NCBI GenBank assembly: GCA_030697175.1 | Contig: JAUYQR010000009.1 | Location: 104,412-168,411 of the forward strand | Source: Paracoccaceae bacterium | GTDB taxonomy: Bacteria > Pseudomonadota > Alphaproteobacteria > Rhodobacterales > Rhodobacteraceae | Direction of reading: 5' to 3' | DNA: 64,000 bases | In this document: piece by piece, positions 43,871 to 52,842 of the stretch | Numbering within the stretch: the stretch's first letter is position 1 | Layout: every line of letters starts with the position of its first letter | The notes under the pieces: model-generated | Seen by the model: the letters and a program-made list of their open reading frames with translations, nothing else | What the model was told of the DNA's origin: nothing | The model's database searches: none | Position numbers and translations under genes: made by a program

Positions 43871-43966
43871 TCAAGGCCGTTCGCCGGCCGAACCTCGAGC
43901 GATCCAGGTCAGCGTGTGTGTGCAGCGCCCCGTATGGCGCCTTCCTGACATGAGAGAGGATACCTG

Positions 43967-44203
43967 ATGAAACTTGCAGCCCCGATCCTTGCCCTTTCGC
44001 TTGCCTTCGCACCGATGGCCTATGCCGGTGGCCCGGTGGTGATCGAAGAAGAAGGCCAGCCCGAGGTCATTGCCGAAAAGCCCGCCTCCAGCATCGGCAT
44101 CCTGCCGCTTCTCTTGGGCGTGGTCGTGCTATGCGCCGTCCTGTGCGGCGGCGGCGACGACGAGGTGACCACCCAGCCGGTGGGGGTCATTCCGGCCACC
44201 TGA
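43967..44203 (+). CDS. Tandem small secreted/membrane protein, copy 4
   Basis: A 78-residue paralogue. It has signal peptide MKLAAPILALSLAFAPMAYA, the conserved GGPVVIEEEGQPEVIAEKPA, a helix ending VVVLCAVLCGGGDDE, and a less acidic tail TTQPVGVIPAT. Two cysteines lie at the inner end of the helix in all four copies (CAIAC or CAVLC). ATG 43967 follows GAGAGGA. A terminator hairpin follows at 44233. Function unknown. Confidence 0.75.
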   Translation: MKLAAPILALSLAFAPMAYAGGPVVIEEEGQPEVIAEKPASSIGILPLLLGVVVLCAVLCGGGDDEVTTQPVGVIPAT

Positions 44204-44232
44204 ACGTCCTGTGAGCGTTTTGCACTGAGACC

Positions 44233-44257
44233 ATGGCGCGCTGCACAGGCGCGCCAT
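44233..44257. terminator. Terminator after the small-protein array
   Basis: ATGGCGCG and CGCGCCAT form a perfect 8-bp stem, followed on the plus strand by TCTCATTT. It separates the array from the convergent minus-strand oxidoreductase operon whose last gene ends 10 bases later. Confidence 0.6.
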
Positions 44258-44267
44258 TCTCATTTGC

Positions 44268-45506
44268 TCAGAACCGATCCGCGCGGCAGGCGCCGATATC
44301 CCGGTCCGGCACCCGCCCGGCAATCAGATCGGCCACAATCCCCGCCGTCACCGGGGCCAGCGTCACGCCCAGATGGCCATGCCCGAAGGCGTGGATCACC
44401 TCGGCCCCACCGCGCGACGGGCCGATCACCGGCAGGCTGTCGGGCAGCGAGGGGCGAAAGCCCATCCACTCCCGGTCAGGCGGCCCGAGGTCGGGAAAGA
44501 ACGCCCGCGCGCCCTCGACCAGCCGTGCGATGCGATGCGGCGAGGGGGGCAGCGTCAGCCCACCCAATTCCACCGTCCCCGCCACCCTGAGCCGCCCCTC
44601 CATCGGGCAGAAGTAGAACCCCCGCGCCGCTGCCGCCACGGGCCTGGTCAGGCGTGGCGCGGGCATGTCCCATTCCACATGATAGCCGCGCTCGGTGTCC
44701 AGCGGGATGCGGTCGCCCGCCTGCACCGCCAGCGCCCGCGAGTGCGCCCCGGCCGCGATCACCACCCGCCGCGCGTGCAGGTGCAGCCCCGGCCCTTCGA
44801 CGATCACCCCGTCGGGCCGCCGCTCCAGCCGGTCGGCCCGCACCGCCAGAAGCCCCGCCCGCGTCATCACCGACGCCGCCAGAAGCCCCATCATCCGCCC
44901 CGGATCGGACAGGAACCGCGCGCCCGCAAAGACCGCCCCACCGCCCTTCACCGCAGGCAACCCCGGTTCCAGCGCCGCCAGTGCCTCCGGCCCCACCAGT
45001 TCGACATTGACGCCAAGCGCCCGCCGCGCCGCCATGTCGGCCTCGGCGGCGTGAAACTCGGCCTCGGTCTCGTAAAGGTAAAGGCAGCCCCGCCGCTGCA
45101 GGATGCCCGCGCCGGAAACCCGCAGCGCCAGATCTTCCCAGAACGGCCCGGCCCCCGCCAACAGCCCCGCAATCGCCGCCGCATTGCGCGCCGCCGCCGC
45201 AGGCAGCGACTGCCCCGCAAAGCGCAAAAGCCACGGCGCCAGCGTCGGCAAGGCCCGGTGCCGGATCGCCAGGGGCGAGGTCCGGCTGGTCAGCAGCGTC
45301 GGCAGGTTCCACAGCACCGCAGGCGTCCCGACCGGACTGACCGCGTAATCCGCGATCGTCCCGGCGTTGCCATAGCTCGCCCCCATCCCCGGCAGACCGG
45401 GATCGACCAGCACCACCTCGCGCCCGTCAGCCAACAGCCGTTCGGCCACGGCAAGGCCAACGACCCCCGCGCCGATCACGGCAATGTCGGTCGTCAGGCG
45501 CTGCAC
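44268..45506 (-). CDS. FAD-dependent D-amino-acid dehydrogenase/oxidase family protein
   Basis: A 412-residue DAO-fold flavoenzyme. The FAD motif DIAVIGAGVVGLAVAERLL is at residues 7-25, the RRVVIAAGAHSRALA strand near 240 and GHGHLGVTLAPVTAGIVADLI near 380 are the other DadA/DAO landmarks. It would oxidise an amino or imino group. The start is a GTG at 45506 that directly abuts the alcohol dehydrogenase stop, so it is the last gene of the TRAP/ligase/dehydrogenase operon. In that operon it may act on a gamma-glutamylated amine or on a D-amino acid; the substrate is not deducible. Confidence 0.85.
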   Translation of the reverse strand: MQRLTTDIAVIGAGVVGLAVAERLLADGREVVLVDPGLPGMGASYGNAGTIADYAVSPVGTPAVLWNLPTLLTSRTSPLAIRHRALPTLAPWLLRFAGQSLPAAAARNAAAIAGLLAGAGPFWEDLALRVSGAGILQRRGCLYLYETEAEFHAAEADMAARRALGVNVELVGPEALAALEPGLPAVKGGGAVFAGARFLSDPGRMMGLLAASVMTRAGLLAVRADRLERRPDGVIVEGPGLHLHARRVVIAAGAHSRALAVQAGDRIPLDTERGYHVEWDMPAPRLTRPVAAAARGFYFCPMEGRLRVAGTVELGGLTLPPSPHRIARLVEGARAFFPDLGPPDREWMGFRPSLPDSLPVIGPSRGGAEVIHAFGHGHLGVTLAPVTAGIVADLIAGRVPDRDIGACRADRF

Positions 45507-46676
45507 TTACATGCAGGCCTGAAACAGCGCGCGGGTGTTCTCGCGCGTCATCGCAATCGGGTTGCCGCCGCAGGACGGGTCTTCCAGCGCCATGTCGGTC
45601 AGCATCTCCAGATCTGATGCCTTCACCCCCATCGCGGTCAGGTTGGCCGGAATGTTCAGCGCCGCCCGCAGGTCCATGATCCGGGCGCGGAAGCCGTCGA
45701 AGCCGCCCTTGATGCCAAGATAGGCCGCCGCCGCCTCGATCCGGGTCTCGATGGCCGGGCGGTTGAAATCCAGCACCATCGGCATGACGACAGCATTCGT
45801 CGTGCCGTGATGCGTGCCGTAGACCGCGCCGACCGGATGCGACAGCGAATGGATCGCCCCCAGCCCTTTCTGAAACGCCACCGCCCCCATCGCAGCCGCA
45901 CTCATCATATGCGCGCGGGCGTCAAGGTCTCCGGGCTCGCCATAGACGCGCGGCAGGTTCTCGAACACCAGCCGCATGCCTTCCAGCGCGATGCCTTGGG
46001 ACATCGGATGGTAGAAGGGGCTGCTGTAAGCCTCAAGGCAGTGCGCCAGTGCGTCCATCCCCGTGCCGGCGGTGATGAACTTCGGCATCCCCACCGTCAG
46101 CGCCGGGTCGCAGATCGTGACCGCCGGCATCAGCTTCGGATGAAAGATGATCTTCTTCTTGTGCGTGGCGCTGTTCGTCAGAACCCCCGCGCGCCCCACT
46201 TCCGACCCGGTGCCAGCCGTGGTCGGCACCGCGATGATCGGCGCGATCTTCGCGGCATCGGCGCGGGTGTACCAGTCGTCGATATCCTCCAGATCCCAGA
46301 CGCTCAGGCCCGGCTTCTGATGCGCCATCAGCGCGATCATCTTCCCAAGGTCCAGCGCCGACCCGCCGCCAAAGCAGATCACCCCGTCATGCCCGCCCGC
46401 CAGATAGACCGCGATCCCGGCGGTCATGTTGGCCTCGTTCGGGTTCGGATCGACATCCGAAAACACCGCCCGGCCCATGCCTGCCTTTTCCAGCACATCC
46501 AGCGCCGCCGCCGTGATCGGCAGGCTTGCCAGCGCCTTGTCGGTGACCAGTAGCGGCTTTTTCAGCCCGATGCTGGCGGTATGCTCCGCCAGTTCCGAAA
46601 TCCGGCCGACGCCGAACTTGATCGCGGTCGGGTAAGACCAGTTGCGGTTGGGAACGGCGTGCGCGGCGGTGGTCAT
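45507..46676 (-). CDS. Iron-containing (type III) alcohol dehydrogenase
   Basis: A 389-residue Fe-ADH. GGGSALDLGK near residue 105 binds NAD pyrophosphate. The metal ligands are in GMDALAHCLEAY (near 205) and HSLSHPVGAVYGTHHGTTNAVV (near 270). The enzyme interconverts an alcohol and an aldehyde. It is 3 bases downstream of the aldehyde dehydrogenase gene, and together they would oxidise an alcohol to an acid. ATG 46676 begins MTTAAHAVPNRNWSYPT. Confidence 0.92.
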   Translation of the reverse strand: MTTAAHAVPNRNWSYPTAIKFGVGRISELAEHTASIGLKKPLLVTDKALASLPITAAALDVLEKAGMGRAVFSDVDPNPNEANMTAGIAVYLAGGHDGVICFGGGSALDLGKMIALMAHQKPGLSVWDLEDIDDWYTRADAAKIAPIIAVPTTAGTGSEVGRAGVLTNSATHKKKIIFHPKLMPAVTICDPALTVGMPKFITAGTGMDALAHCLEAYSSPFYHPMSQGIALEGMRLVFENLPRVYGEPGDLDARAHMMSAAAMGAVAFQKGLGAIHSLSHPVGAVYGTHHGTTNAVVMPMVLDFNRPAIETRIEAAAAYLGIKGGFDGFRARIMDLRAALNIPANLTAMGVKASDLEMLTDMALEDPSCGGNPIAMTRENTRALFQACM

Positions 46677-46679
46677 GGC

Positions 46680-48059
46680 TCAGACTTTCTTCAGATGGTA
46701 TGATTTCGGCCGGGTCACCGAATGGAACCCGAGATAGCTCAGCGATCCGCCGCGCCCGGTGTCCTTGCACCCGGTCCAGCACAGCGCAGGGTCAAGGTAG
46801 TCGGCGCGGTTCATGAATACGGTGCCGGTTTCGACCTGTTCCCCCAGCTTCGCGGCGGTGTCGTAATCCTGCGTCCAGATGCTTGCGGTCAGACCATAAG
46901 GGCTGTCGTTCATCAACCGGATCGCCTCGGCGTCATCCTTGACCTTCATGATCCCGACGACGGGGCCAAAACTTTCCTCCATCATCACCCGCATCGAATG
47001 GTCGACGTTCACGAGGATCTGGGGTGCCAGATACGCCCCGCCATCATCCGCCGGGAACAGCGCCGGGTCGATCAGGGGCTTGGCGCCCTGCGCCACCGCC
47101 TCGGCAATCTGGTCGCGCACCACCTTTGCGAACCGCTTGTTCGCCATCGGCCCAAGCGTGCTGTCAGCGTCGAACGGGTTGCCCAGCTTCAACGCCTTGA
47201 CCCAGGCCACCGCCTTTTCGACAAAGGCATCGTAAAGGCTTTCATGCACATAGATCCGCTCGATCCCGCAGCAGCACTGGCCCGCGTTGTACATCGCCCC
47301 ATCCATCAGCGTGTCGACCGCCGCGTCCAGATTGGCGTCGGCCCGCACATAGCCCGGGTCTTTCCCGCCAAGCTCCAACCCAAGCGGAGTGAACGTGCCA
47401 GCCGCCGCCCGCTCCATCGCCTGCCCGCCCGCGACCGACCCGGTGAAGTTCACAAACCCGAACGACCGCGCCGCGATCAGCGCCTCGGTCGTCGCATGAT
47501 CCAGCACCACGTTCTGGAACACGTCCTGCGGCACGCCAGCGGCATGAAACGCCTCGGCCAGCCGTTCGCCCACCAGCATGGTCTGGCTGGCGTGTTTCAG
47601 GATCACCGTATTCCCGGCAATCAGCGCCGGAACCAGCGTGTTGATCGTGGTGAGATAAGGGTAGTTCCACGGCGCCACGATGAACACCACGCCCACCGGA
47701 TCGCGCGCGATGTAGCGGCGGAACTTGTCGCTGTCCTCCACCATCATCGGCATCAGGGTCGCCGCCGCAATCTCGGCCATGTATTCGGTGCGGGCATTCA
47801 CGCCGCCGAATTCACCGCCAAAGCGGGTCGGGCGACCCATCTGCCAGGCGATCTCTTCGACCACCACATCCTTCATTTCGTTCAAGCGCACCACACCGGC
47901 CTTGACCAGCGCGATCCGCTCCTCTAGCGGGCGCGCGGCCCAGCCCTTCTGCGCGGCCTTTGCGCGGGCGACGGCGGCCTTGGCCGCGTCCTGCGAAAGC
48001 GGGGTGCGTTCGGCATAGACGCTGCCATCGACGGGGGAAATCAACTGGATCGGTTTCAT
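46680..48059 (-). CDS. Aldehyde dehydrogenase family protein
   Basis: A 459-residue NAD(P)-dependent aldehyde dehydrogenase. NYPYLTTINTLVPALIAGN and NFTGSVAGGQAM form the cofactor site, Glu in LELGGKDPGYV (near residue 230) is the general base, and NAGQCCCGIERIYV (near 265) holds the catalytic cysteine among three in a row. ATG 48059 starts MKPIQLISPVDGSVYAERT. It lies 61 bases downstream of the glutamine-synthetase-like gene with a small hairpin between them. Confidence 0.92.
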   Translation of the reverse strand: MKPIQLISPVDGSVYAERTPLSQDAAKAAVARAKAAQKGWAARPLEERIALVKAGVVRLNEMKDVVVEEIAWQMGRPTRFGGEFGGVNARTEYMAEIAAATLMPMMVEDSDKFRRYIARDPVGVVFIVAPWNYPYLTTINTLVPALIAGNTVILKHASQTMLVGERLAEAFHAAGVPQDVFQNVVLDHATTEALIAARSFGFVNFTGSVAGGQAMERAAAGTFTPLGLELGGKDPGYVRADANLDAAVDTLMDGAMYNAGQCCCGIERIYVHESLYDAFVEKAVAWVKALKLGNPFDADSTLGPMANKRFAKVVRDQIAEAVAQGAKPLIDPALFPADDGGAYLAPQILVNVDHSMRVMMEESFGPVVGIMKVKDDAEAIRLMNDSPYGLTASIWTQDYDTAAKLGEQVETGTVFMNRADYLDPALCWTGCKDTGRGGSLSYLGFHSVTRPKSYHLKKV

Positions 48060-48072
48060 CTTGTCCTCGTGG

Positions 48073-48091
48073 GCCGGGGTCCGGCCCCGGC
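48073..48091 (-). terminator. GC hairpin between ligase and aldehyde dehydrogenase genes
   Basis: GCCGGGG-TCCGG-CCCCGGC is a 7-bp perfect stem inside the 61-base gap. There is no T-run, so it more likely tunes expression or mRNA stability within the operon than stops transcription. Confidence 0.35.
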
Positions 48092-48120
48092 AATTCAGAA
48101 AATCCGGGGCCGCGAGCCCC

Positions 48121-49485
48121 TTACGCCCGTTCAAGCAGGCGTTGAAGCTCAAAATCGGTGACGACGCGGTCGGTCTCGGCGATCTCCCACTCGGCGGCGT
48201 GGTGATAGTGGTCCACCACATCGTCGCCAAACGCCGCCCGCAGCATCTTTGACCCTTTCAGCAGCGCCGCCGCATCGCGCAGGTTGTGCGGAATCTCGCG
48301 GATGCCGGCGGTGTTGTACATGTCGCCCGACATTTCCGGCTCCAGCGCCATCTTGCCCTCGATCCCCGCCAGACCCGCAGCCAGCAGCGCGGCACAAGCG
48401 AGATAGGGGTTCACGTCGCTGCCCGGTATCCGGCACTCCACCCGCACCGCCTTGGTATGCGTGCCGCAAACCCGGAAGCCTGCGGTGCGGTTGTCGGCAC
48501 TCCACACCGCCTTCGTCGGCGCGAACATGCCCACGGTGAAGCGTTTGTAGCTGTTGACGTAAGGCGCCAGAAACGCCGTCAGCTCCTGCGCGTGGGCCAG
48601 TTGGCCCGCCATGTAATGCTTCATAGTGGCCGACATGCCGTGCTTGTCGCTGTCATCCTGAAACCACGGCTTGCCGTCCAGCGACCACAGGCTCTGGTGG
48701 ATATGGCTCGACGATCCGGCCTTGCGGTGATCGTATTTCGCCATGAACGTCACCGACTTGCCCTTGGTCCAGGCGATTTCCTTGATCGCGTTCTTGGTGA
48801 TCGCGTGGTTGTCGGCGGTATCCAGCGCGTCGGAATAGCGGTAGTTCACCTCTTCCTGACCAGCGTCCGCCTCACCCTTGGAGTTTTCCACCGGGATGCC
48901 CGCGTCATAAAGCCCGTTGCGGATTGCCCGCATCACGTCTTCTTCCTTGGTGGTCTGGAAGATGTGGTAATCCTCGTTATAGGCACTGACCGGCTTCAGC
49001 GCCGCCAACCCGCCATCGCGCAGGTTTTCGTAGCTGTTCTCAAACAGGTAAAACTCCAGCTCCGTCGCCATCATCGGCTCGAAGCCCATTGCCCGCGCCC
49101 GCGCCACCTGTTTCTTCAGGATCGCGCGCGGCGAATGTGGCACCTCATGCCCGTGGTGGTCCAGCGTGTCGCCAAGCACAAGCGCCGTCCCCGGCAGCCA
49201 CGGCACCGGCCGCAGCGTTGTCATGTCGGGCTTCAGCACATAATCGCCATAGCCCGTCTGCCAACTGGAGGATTTGTAGCCCTGAACCGTGGTCATCTCC
49301 ATGTCCACGGTCAGCAGGTAGTTGCAGCAATGCGTCTCCTCCCACCCGCCGTTCACAAAGAACGCGGCGTGGAAGCGTTTGCCCATCAGGCGGCCCTGCA
49401 TGTCGATCCCGGCCACCAGAACGGTGTCGATCTCGCCGCGCGCAACAGCCTCTTTCAAGGCGTCGAATGTCATGTTTCCAGGCAT
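48121..49485 (-). CDS. Glutamine-synthetase family ligase (gamma-glutamyl-amine synthetase-like)
   Basis: A 454-residue GlnA-fold protein. The N-terminal beta-grasp-like part contains TVLVAGIDMQGRLMGKRF, and the catalytic domain has EPMMATELEFYLFENSYENL, EADAGQEEVNYRY (metal Glu residues), AGSSSHIHQSL (the glutamine-synthetase NxH-type loop) and ADNRTAGFRVCG (nucleotide/Arg loop). It lacks the adenylylation Tyr segment of true GlnA. Relatives ligate glutamate to putrescine, ethanolamine or other amines (PuuA, IpuC). In an operon with aldehyde and alcohol dehydrogenases and a TRAP uptake system, it probably starts catabolism of an amino-alcohol or amine. ATG 49485 follows GAGGGAG; ATG 49473 is an alternative. 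Confidence 0.87.
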   Translation of the reverse strand: MPGNMTFDALKEAVARGEIDTVLVAGIDMQGRLMGKRFHAAFFVNGGWEETHCCNYLLTVDMEMTTVQGYKSSSWQTGYGDYVLKPDMTTLRPVPWLPGTALVLGDTLDHHGHEVPHSPRAILKKQVARARAMGFEPMMATELEFYLFENSYENLRDGGLAALKPVSAYNEDYHIFQTTKEEDVMRAIRNGLYDAGIPVENSKGEADAGQEEVNYRYSDALDTADNHAITKNAIKEIAWTKGKSVTFMAKYDHRKAGSSSHIHQSLWSLDGKPWFQDDSDKHGMSATMKHYMAGQLAHAQELTAFLAPYVNSYKRFTVGMFAPTKAVWSADNRTAGFRVCGTHTKAVRVECRIPGSDVNPYLACAALLAAGLAGIEGKMALEPEMSGDMYNTAGIREIPHNLRDAAALLKGSKMLRAAFGDDVVDHYHHAAEWEIAETDRVVTDFELQRLLERA

Positions 49486-49704
49486 GGAAGTCTCCCTCAA
49501 AATCCCGTTTGGCCCGCATCCTGCGGGCATGAAAGCACCGATCACCCCGTCAGGGGGCCGTCAGCTACGCCCTTTGGCGCCACCGAATTCGGGCTTTCTG
49601 GGCCAGCAATGCGGGCCGACCCCGTTTGCCTGTCTTTGGGTCCGCATGGACCATCCCTCCGCCGGTTCGCAGCGAACCGGAAATTTGATCATAACCGTAA
49701 GCGA

Positions 49705-49732
49705 GGCGCGCGCAACGCCCGTCGCGCGCGCC
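49705..49732 (-). terminator. Hairpin after dctP
   Basis: GGCGCGCGC and GCGCGCGCC form a perfect 9-bp stem with a 10-base loop, 9 bases beyond the dctP stop on the minus strand. It lies in a 255-base gap before the ligase gene, which otherwise shows no gene and could contain a second promoter. No T-run follows directly. Confidence 0.5.
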
Positions 49733-49740
49733 CTGTGGCC

Positions 49741-50778
49741 TCAGCCGTAGCGGTAGGGCCGCCCGGCCTTGGTCATCGTGTCATTGTATTGCTTGATGAT
49801 CGCCACGACCTTGGCCTTCACCTCGGATTCCGCGGCGATCTCGTCCCAGAACTTCACCGCGGCATCTTCGACCGTCTTCCACTCGGCGTCCGGAATCGTG
49901 GTCAGCGCCAGCTTGCCGCCGTTCACGCGCAGGTCCGCCTCGCCGCCCCAATACCAGTGCTGGCGGTAGTAATGCGACGATTCAAAGCACGTCGCCAGCA
50001 GCTCCTGCAGGTTTGGCGGCAGCGCGTTCCAACGCTCCATGTTGGCGAAGAAATGCCCGATCCACGCGCCCGAGATGTTGTTGGTCAGGAAATGCGTCGT
50101 CACGTTCGACCAGCCCACCGTGTAAACCTCGGTGATCCCCGACCATGCCAGCCCGTCCAGTTCGCCGGTCTGCATCGCAACCTCGACGTCCTCCCACGGC
50201 AGCGTCACCGGCACCACGCCGAACTGCGTCAGGAACCGCCCGGCAGTCGGGAAGGTGAACACCCGCAAACCCTGCAGATCGGCCAGGCTGTTGATCGGCT
50301 TGTTGGTCGAAAAGTTGCAAGGATCCCACGCGCCGGCCGAGATGTGCTTGACGCCCACCGCCGCATATTCGTCTTCCCAGATCTGCTTCAGCCCGTATTT
50401 GTTGAACAGCGTCGGCACATCAAGGCTGTAGCGCAGACCCATCGGGAAATAGCCGCCGAACACCGTCACCTCGGTGGGCGAGGCCATCGAATCGTCGTCC
50501 GACTGGACGCAGTCGATGGTGCCTGCCTGCATCGCCTGAAACAGCTCACCCGTCGGCACCAGTTGGTCGGCATAGTAAAGCTCGATCTCCATCTGACCGG
50601 CGGCAAGCCGGTTGAACAGCTCGATCGCCGGTTTCACCACCTGTTCGCCCAATGCGGCGCCCGCATAGGTCTGCATCCGCCATTTGATGACCTCCTGCGC
50701 GCGCAGGACGGTCGGGGCAGCCAGGGTGGCGGCACCGGCAAGGGCTCCCTTGGTCAGGAAGGAACGTCTGGTCGTCAT
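49741..50778 (-). CDS. dctP: TRAP transporter substrate-binding protein
   Basis: A 345-residue periplasmic DctP-type protein. The signal MTTRRSFLTKGALAGAATLAAPTVLRAQ has a twin-arginine motif, so it is probably exported by Tat. The mature part carries typical DctP elements, for example FNRLAAGQMEIELYYADQLV, the LADLQGLRVFTFPTAGRFLTQFG stretch with the conserved ligand Arg, and LDGLAWSGITEVYTVGW. The solute is probably an organic acid or zwitterion; the sequence does not name it. AGGAGG precedes ATG 50778. Confidence 0.92.
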   Translation of the reverse strand: MTTRRSFLTKGALAGAATLAAPTVLRAQEVIKWRMQTYAGAALGEQVVKPAIELFNRLAAGQMEIELYYADQLVPTGELFQAMQAGTIDCVQSDDDSMASPTEVTVFGGYFPMGLRYSLDVPTLFNKYGLKQIWEDEYAAVGVKHISAGAWDPCNFSTNKPINSLADLQGLRVFTFPTAGRFLTQFGVVPVTLPWEDVEVAMQTGELDGLAWSGITEVYTVGWSNVTTHFLTNNISGAWIGHFFANMERWNALPPNLQELLATCFESSHYYRQHWYWGGEADLRVNGGKLALTTIPDAEWKTVEDAAVKFWDEIAAESEVKAKVVAIIKQYNDTMTKAGRPYRYG

Positions 50779-50832
50779 CGAAAGCCTCCTAGGTTGGGTG
50801 TTGGCGGGGGCGGTGCATCCGCCCCTCATGGG

Positions 50833-52176
50833 TCAGTTTGGATAGATCAGGTTCGGCAGCCAAAGCGTGATCTGCGGAAACGCCATCAGCACGATCAGCG
50901 ACCCCAGCATCACCAGAACGAAGGGCAGGGCCGAGCGGTAGATGTCGCCCATCGTGATTTCCGGCGGCGCGAAAGCCCGCATCAGGAACAGGTTGTACCC
51001 GAAGGGCGGCGTCAGATAGGCAATCTGGCAGGTCACCGTGTAAAGCACACCATACCAGATCAGCACATCATCGGGCGGGATGCCAAGGTCCAGCGTGGCC
51101 ACCAGCGGCACATAAAGCGGTGCCACGATCACCAGCATCGCGGTGTCATCCAGAAACATCCCCATGATCAGGAACGAAAGCTGCATCAGGATCAGGATCG
51201 TCCAGGGCGACAGACCCATCTTTTCGGTGAACAGGTTGTCGATCGCGGCCACCGCGCCAAGCCCGTCGAACACCGCACCAAAGGCCAGCGCCGCAAGGAT
51301 CACCCACATGAACATGCACGAAATGCCCAGCGTGTTGCGGGTGGAAACCTCCAGCACCTGCCACGAAAGGCTGCGCTTTATCGCGGCCCCAAGCACCGTG
51401 GCGATCACCCCGATGACCGAGCTTTCCACCAGCGAGGTATAGCCAAGGATGAACGGGATCATCATCGCGCCAAAGATCACGAATGGCAAAATGCCCGCCC
51501 TGAGCGCCACCAGCTTGTCCGCGATCGTGTAGCTGGCCAGCTCGTCCGGCGACAGCGCCGGGCCAAGCTCAGGCTGCAACCGGCAGCGGATCACGATGTA
51601 GATGATGAAGAACGCCGCCATCATCAGCCCCGGCACCACGCCGGCCAGCCAAAGCTCCGACACCGGCGCGCGGGCGATCATCGCATAGAGCACCAGCACG
51701 ACCGAAGGCGGGATCAGGATGCCAAGGCTTGATCCGGCCTGGATCACCCCCGACACCATCCGCTTGTCATACCCCCGCCTCAGCAGTTCCGGCAGCGCGA
51801 TGGTCGACCCGATTGCCATGCCCGCAACCGACAGTCCGTTCATCGCCGAAATCAGCACCATGAGCAGGATCGTTCCGATCGCCAGCCCGCCCGGCACCGG
51901 TCCGAACCAGATATGGAACATCTTGTACAGATCCTGCGCCAGCCGCGCCTCGGACATGACATAGCCCATGAACACGAACATCGGCAGCGACAGCAGCGGA
52001 TACCACTTCATCAGCTTCATGCCGGCCGAAAAGCCCATCGTGTGCCCGCCCGCTCCCCAAAGCGAGATCGAGGCGACGACAGCGACAAACCCGATGATCC
52101 CGAACACCCGCTGCCCGGTGATCATCAGCAGCAGCATCGTCGAAAACATCAAAAGCGCGATCATGTCCTGCGGCAT
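50833..52176 (-). CDS. dctM: TRAP transporter large permease
   Basis: A 447-residue DctM protein with about 12 membrane helices. Typical segments are WYPLLSLPMFVFMGYVMSEA, SGVIQAGSSLGILIPPSVVLVLYAMIA and CQIAYLTPPFGYNLFLMRAF. It is the sodium-driven channel subunit. Its ATG overlaps the dctQ stop by one base (TGATG), and dctP follows after 54 bases. Confidence 0.93.
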   Translation of the reverse strand: MPQDMIALLMFSTMLLLMITGQRVFGIIGFVAVVASISLWGAGGHTMGFSAGMKLMKWYPLLSLPMFVFMGYVMSEARLAQDLYKMFHIWFGPVPGGLAIGTILLMVLISAMNGLSVAGMAIGSTIALPELLRRGYDKRMVSGVIQAGSSLGILIPPSVVLVLYAMIARAPVSELWLAGVVPGLMMAAFFIIYIVIRCRLQPELGPALSPDELASYTIADKLVALRAGILPFVIFGAMMIPFILGYTSLVESSVIGVIATVLGAAIKRSLSWQVLEVSTRNTLGISCMFMWVILAALAFGAVFDGLGAVAAIDNLFTEKMGLSPWTILILMQLSFLIMGMFLDDTAMLVIVAPLYVPLVATLDLGIPPDDVLIWYGVLYTVTCQIAYLTPPFGYNLFLMRAFAPPEITMGDIYRSALPFVLVMLGSLIVLMAFPQITLWLPNLIYPN

Positions 52177-52718
52177 CAGATGTCTTCCCCGCGGATCGTC
52201 GCGATATCCTTGATGAACGCAGCCAAGGCTTGCAGGAACATCAACACAAACCCTGTCAGCATGATCAGCTTGATCGGCCAGAGGTAGGGCCGCCACGCGG
52301 TTGGTGATCGTTCCAGCCGCCCGATGGTCGGCAACAGCCCGTCACCCCATTTCAGCCCCAGCGAATAGCCCAGACTGTCCCACGCACCCCAGACCATCAC
52401 GCCGAGGTAGAACATCAGCGCAAAGACCGTGAACCCGTCCCACCACGCCCGCCGCACCGGCGACTGCTTGGCATAGAACAGGTCCATCCGCACGTGGGCG
52501 TCCATCTGCATCGCGTAAGGCCCGCCAAGGATGTAATAGGCCACCATCACGAACTGCGCCATTTCCAGCGTCCAGGGCGACGGCGCACCGCCCAGCTTGG
52601 ACAGCGATGACCACATCAGGACGGCCATCAGCGCGAACAGAAGATACATCGCAAACCGGCCGACGCCGTAATTCATCCGGTCGACAATCCGCACGAAGCC
52701 CACAACGAAACGCGGCAT
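52176..52718 (-). CDS. dctQ: TRAP transporter small permease
   Basis: A 180-residue DctQ protein with four membrane helices (about residues 20-40, 55-75, 92-112 and 150-172). The central GGPYAMQMDAHVRMDLFYA segment is the family hallmark. It is the first gene of the seven-gene minus-strand operon; the promoter should lie in the 203-base divergent region shared with the RpiR gene. Confidence 0.92.
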   Translation of the reverse strand: MPRFVVGFVRIVDRMNYGVGRFAMYLLFALMAVLMWSSLSKLGGAPSPWTLEMAQFVMVAYYILGGPYAMQMDAHVRMDLFYAKQSPVRRAWWDGFTVFALMFYLGVMVWGAWDSLGYSLGLKWGDGLLPTIGRLERSPTAWRPYLWPIKLIMLTGFVLMFLQALAAFIKDIATIRGEDI

Positions 52719-52842
52719 CGTTCAGCGCCTCCGTCGGGCGGGCTGTGCCGGCAGCGCGGTAGTCATGTCGTCTGGCCGCATGTCTGCGCACCCTCCCGTT
52801 GCCCACCAAGCGTCCGCTGCACGCGCCACTTCTGTCAAGATA

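Noticed and set aside
42930..44203. Small-protein array as a CRISPR array or non-coding repeat
   Set aside because: The units are full reading frames of 76-78 codons with ribosome sites, signal peptides and synonymous differences, so they are genes.
48286..51732. A 1148-codon open frame on the plus strand
   Set aside because: It runs antisense through the glutamine-synthetase-like, dctP and dctM genes, which are certain. Its translation is Arg/His/Gln-rich without motifs, as expected from the complementary strand of high-GC genes.
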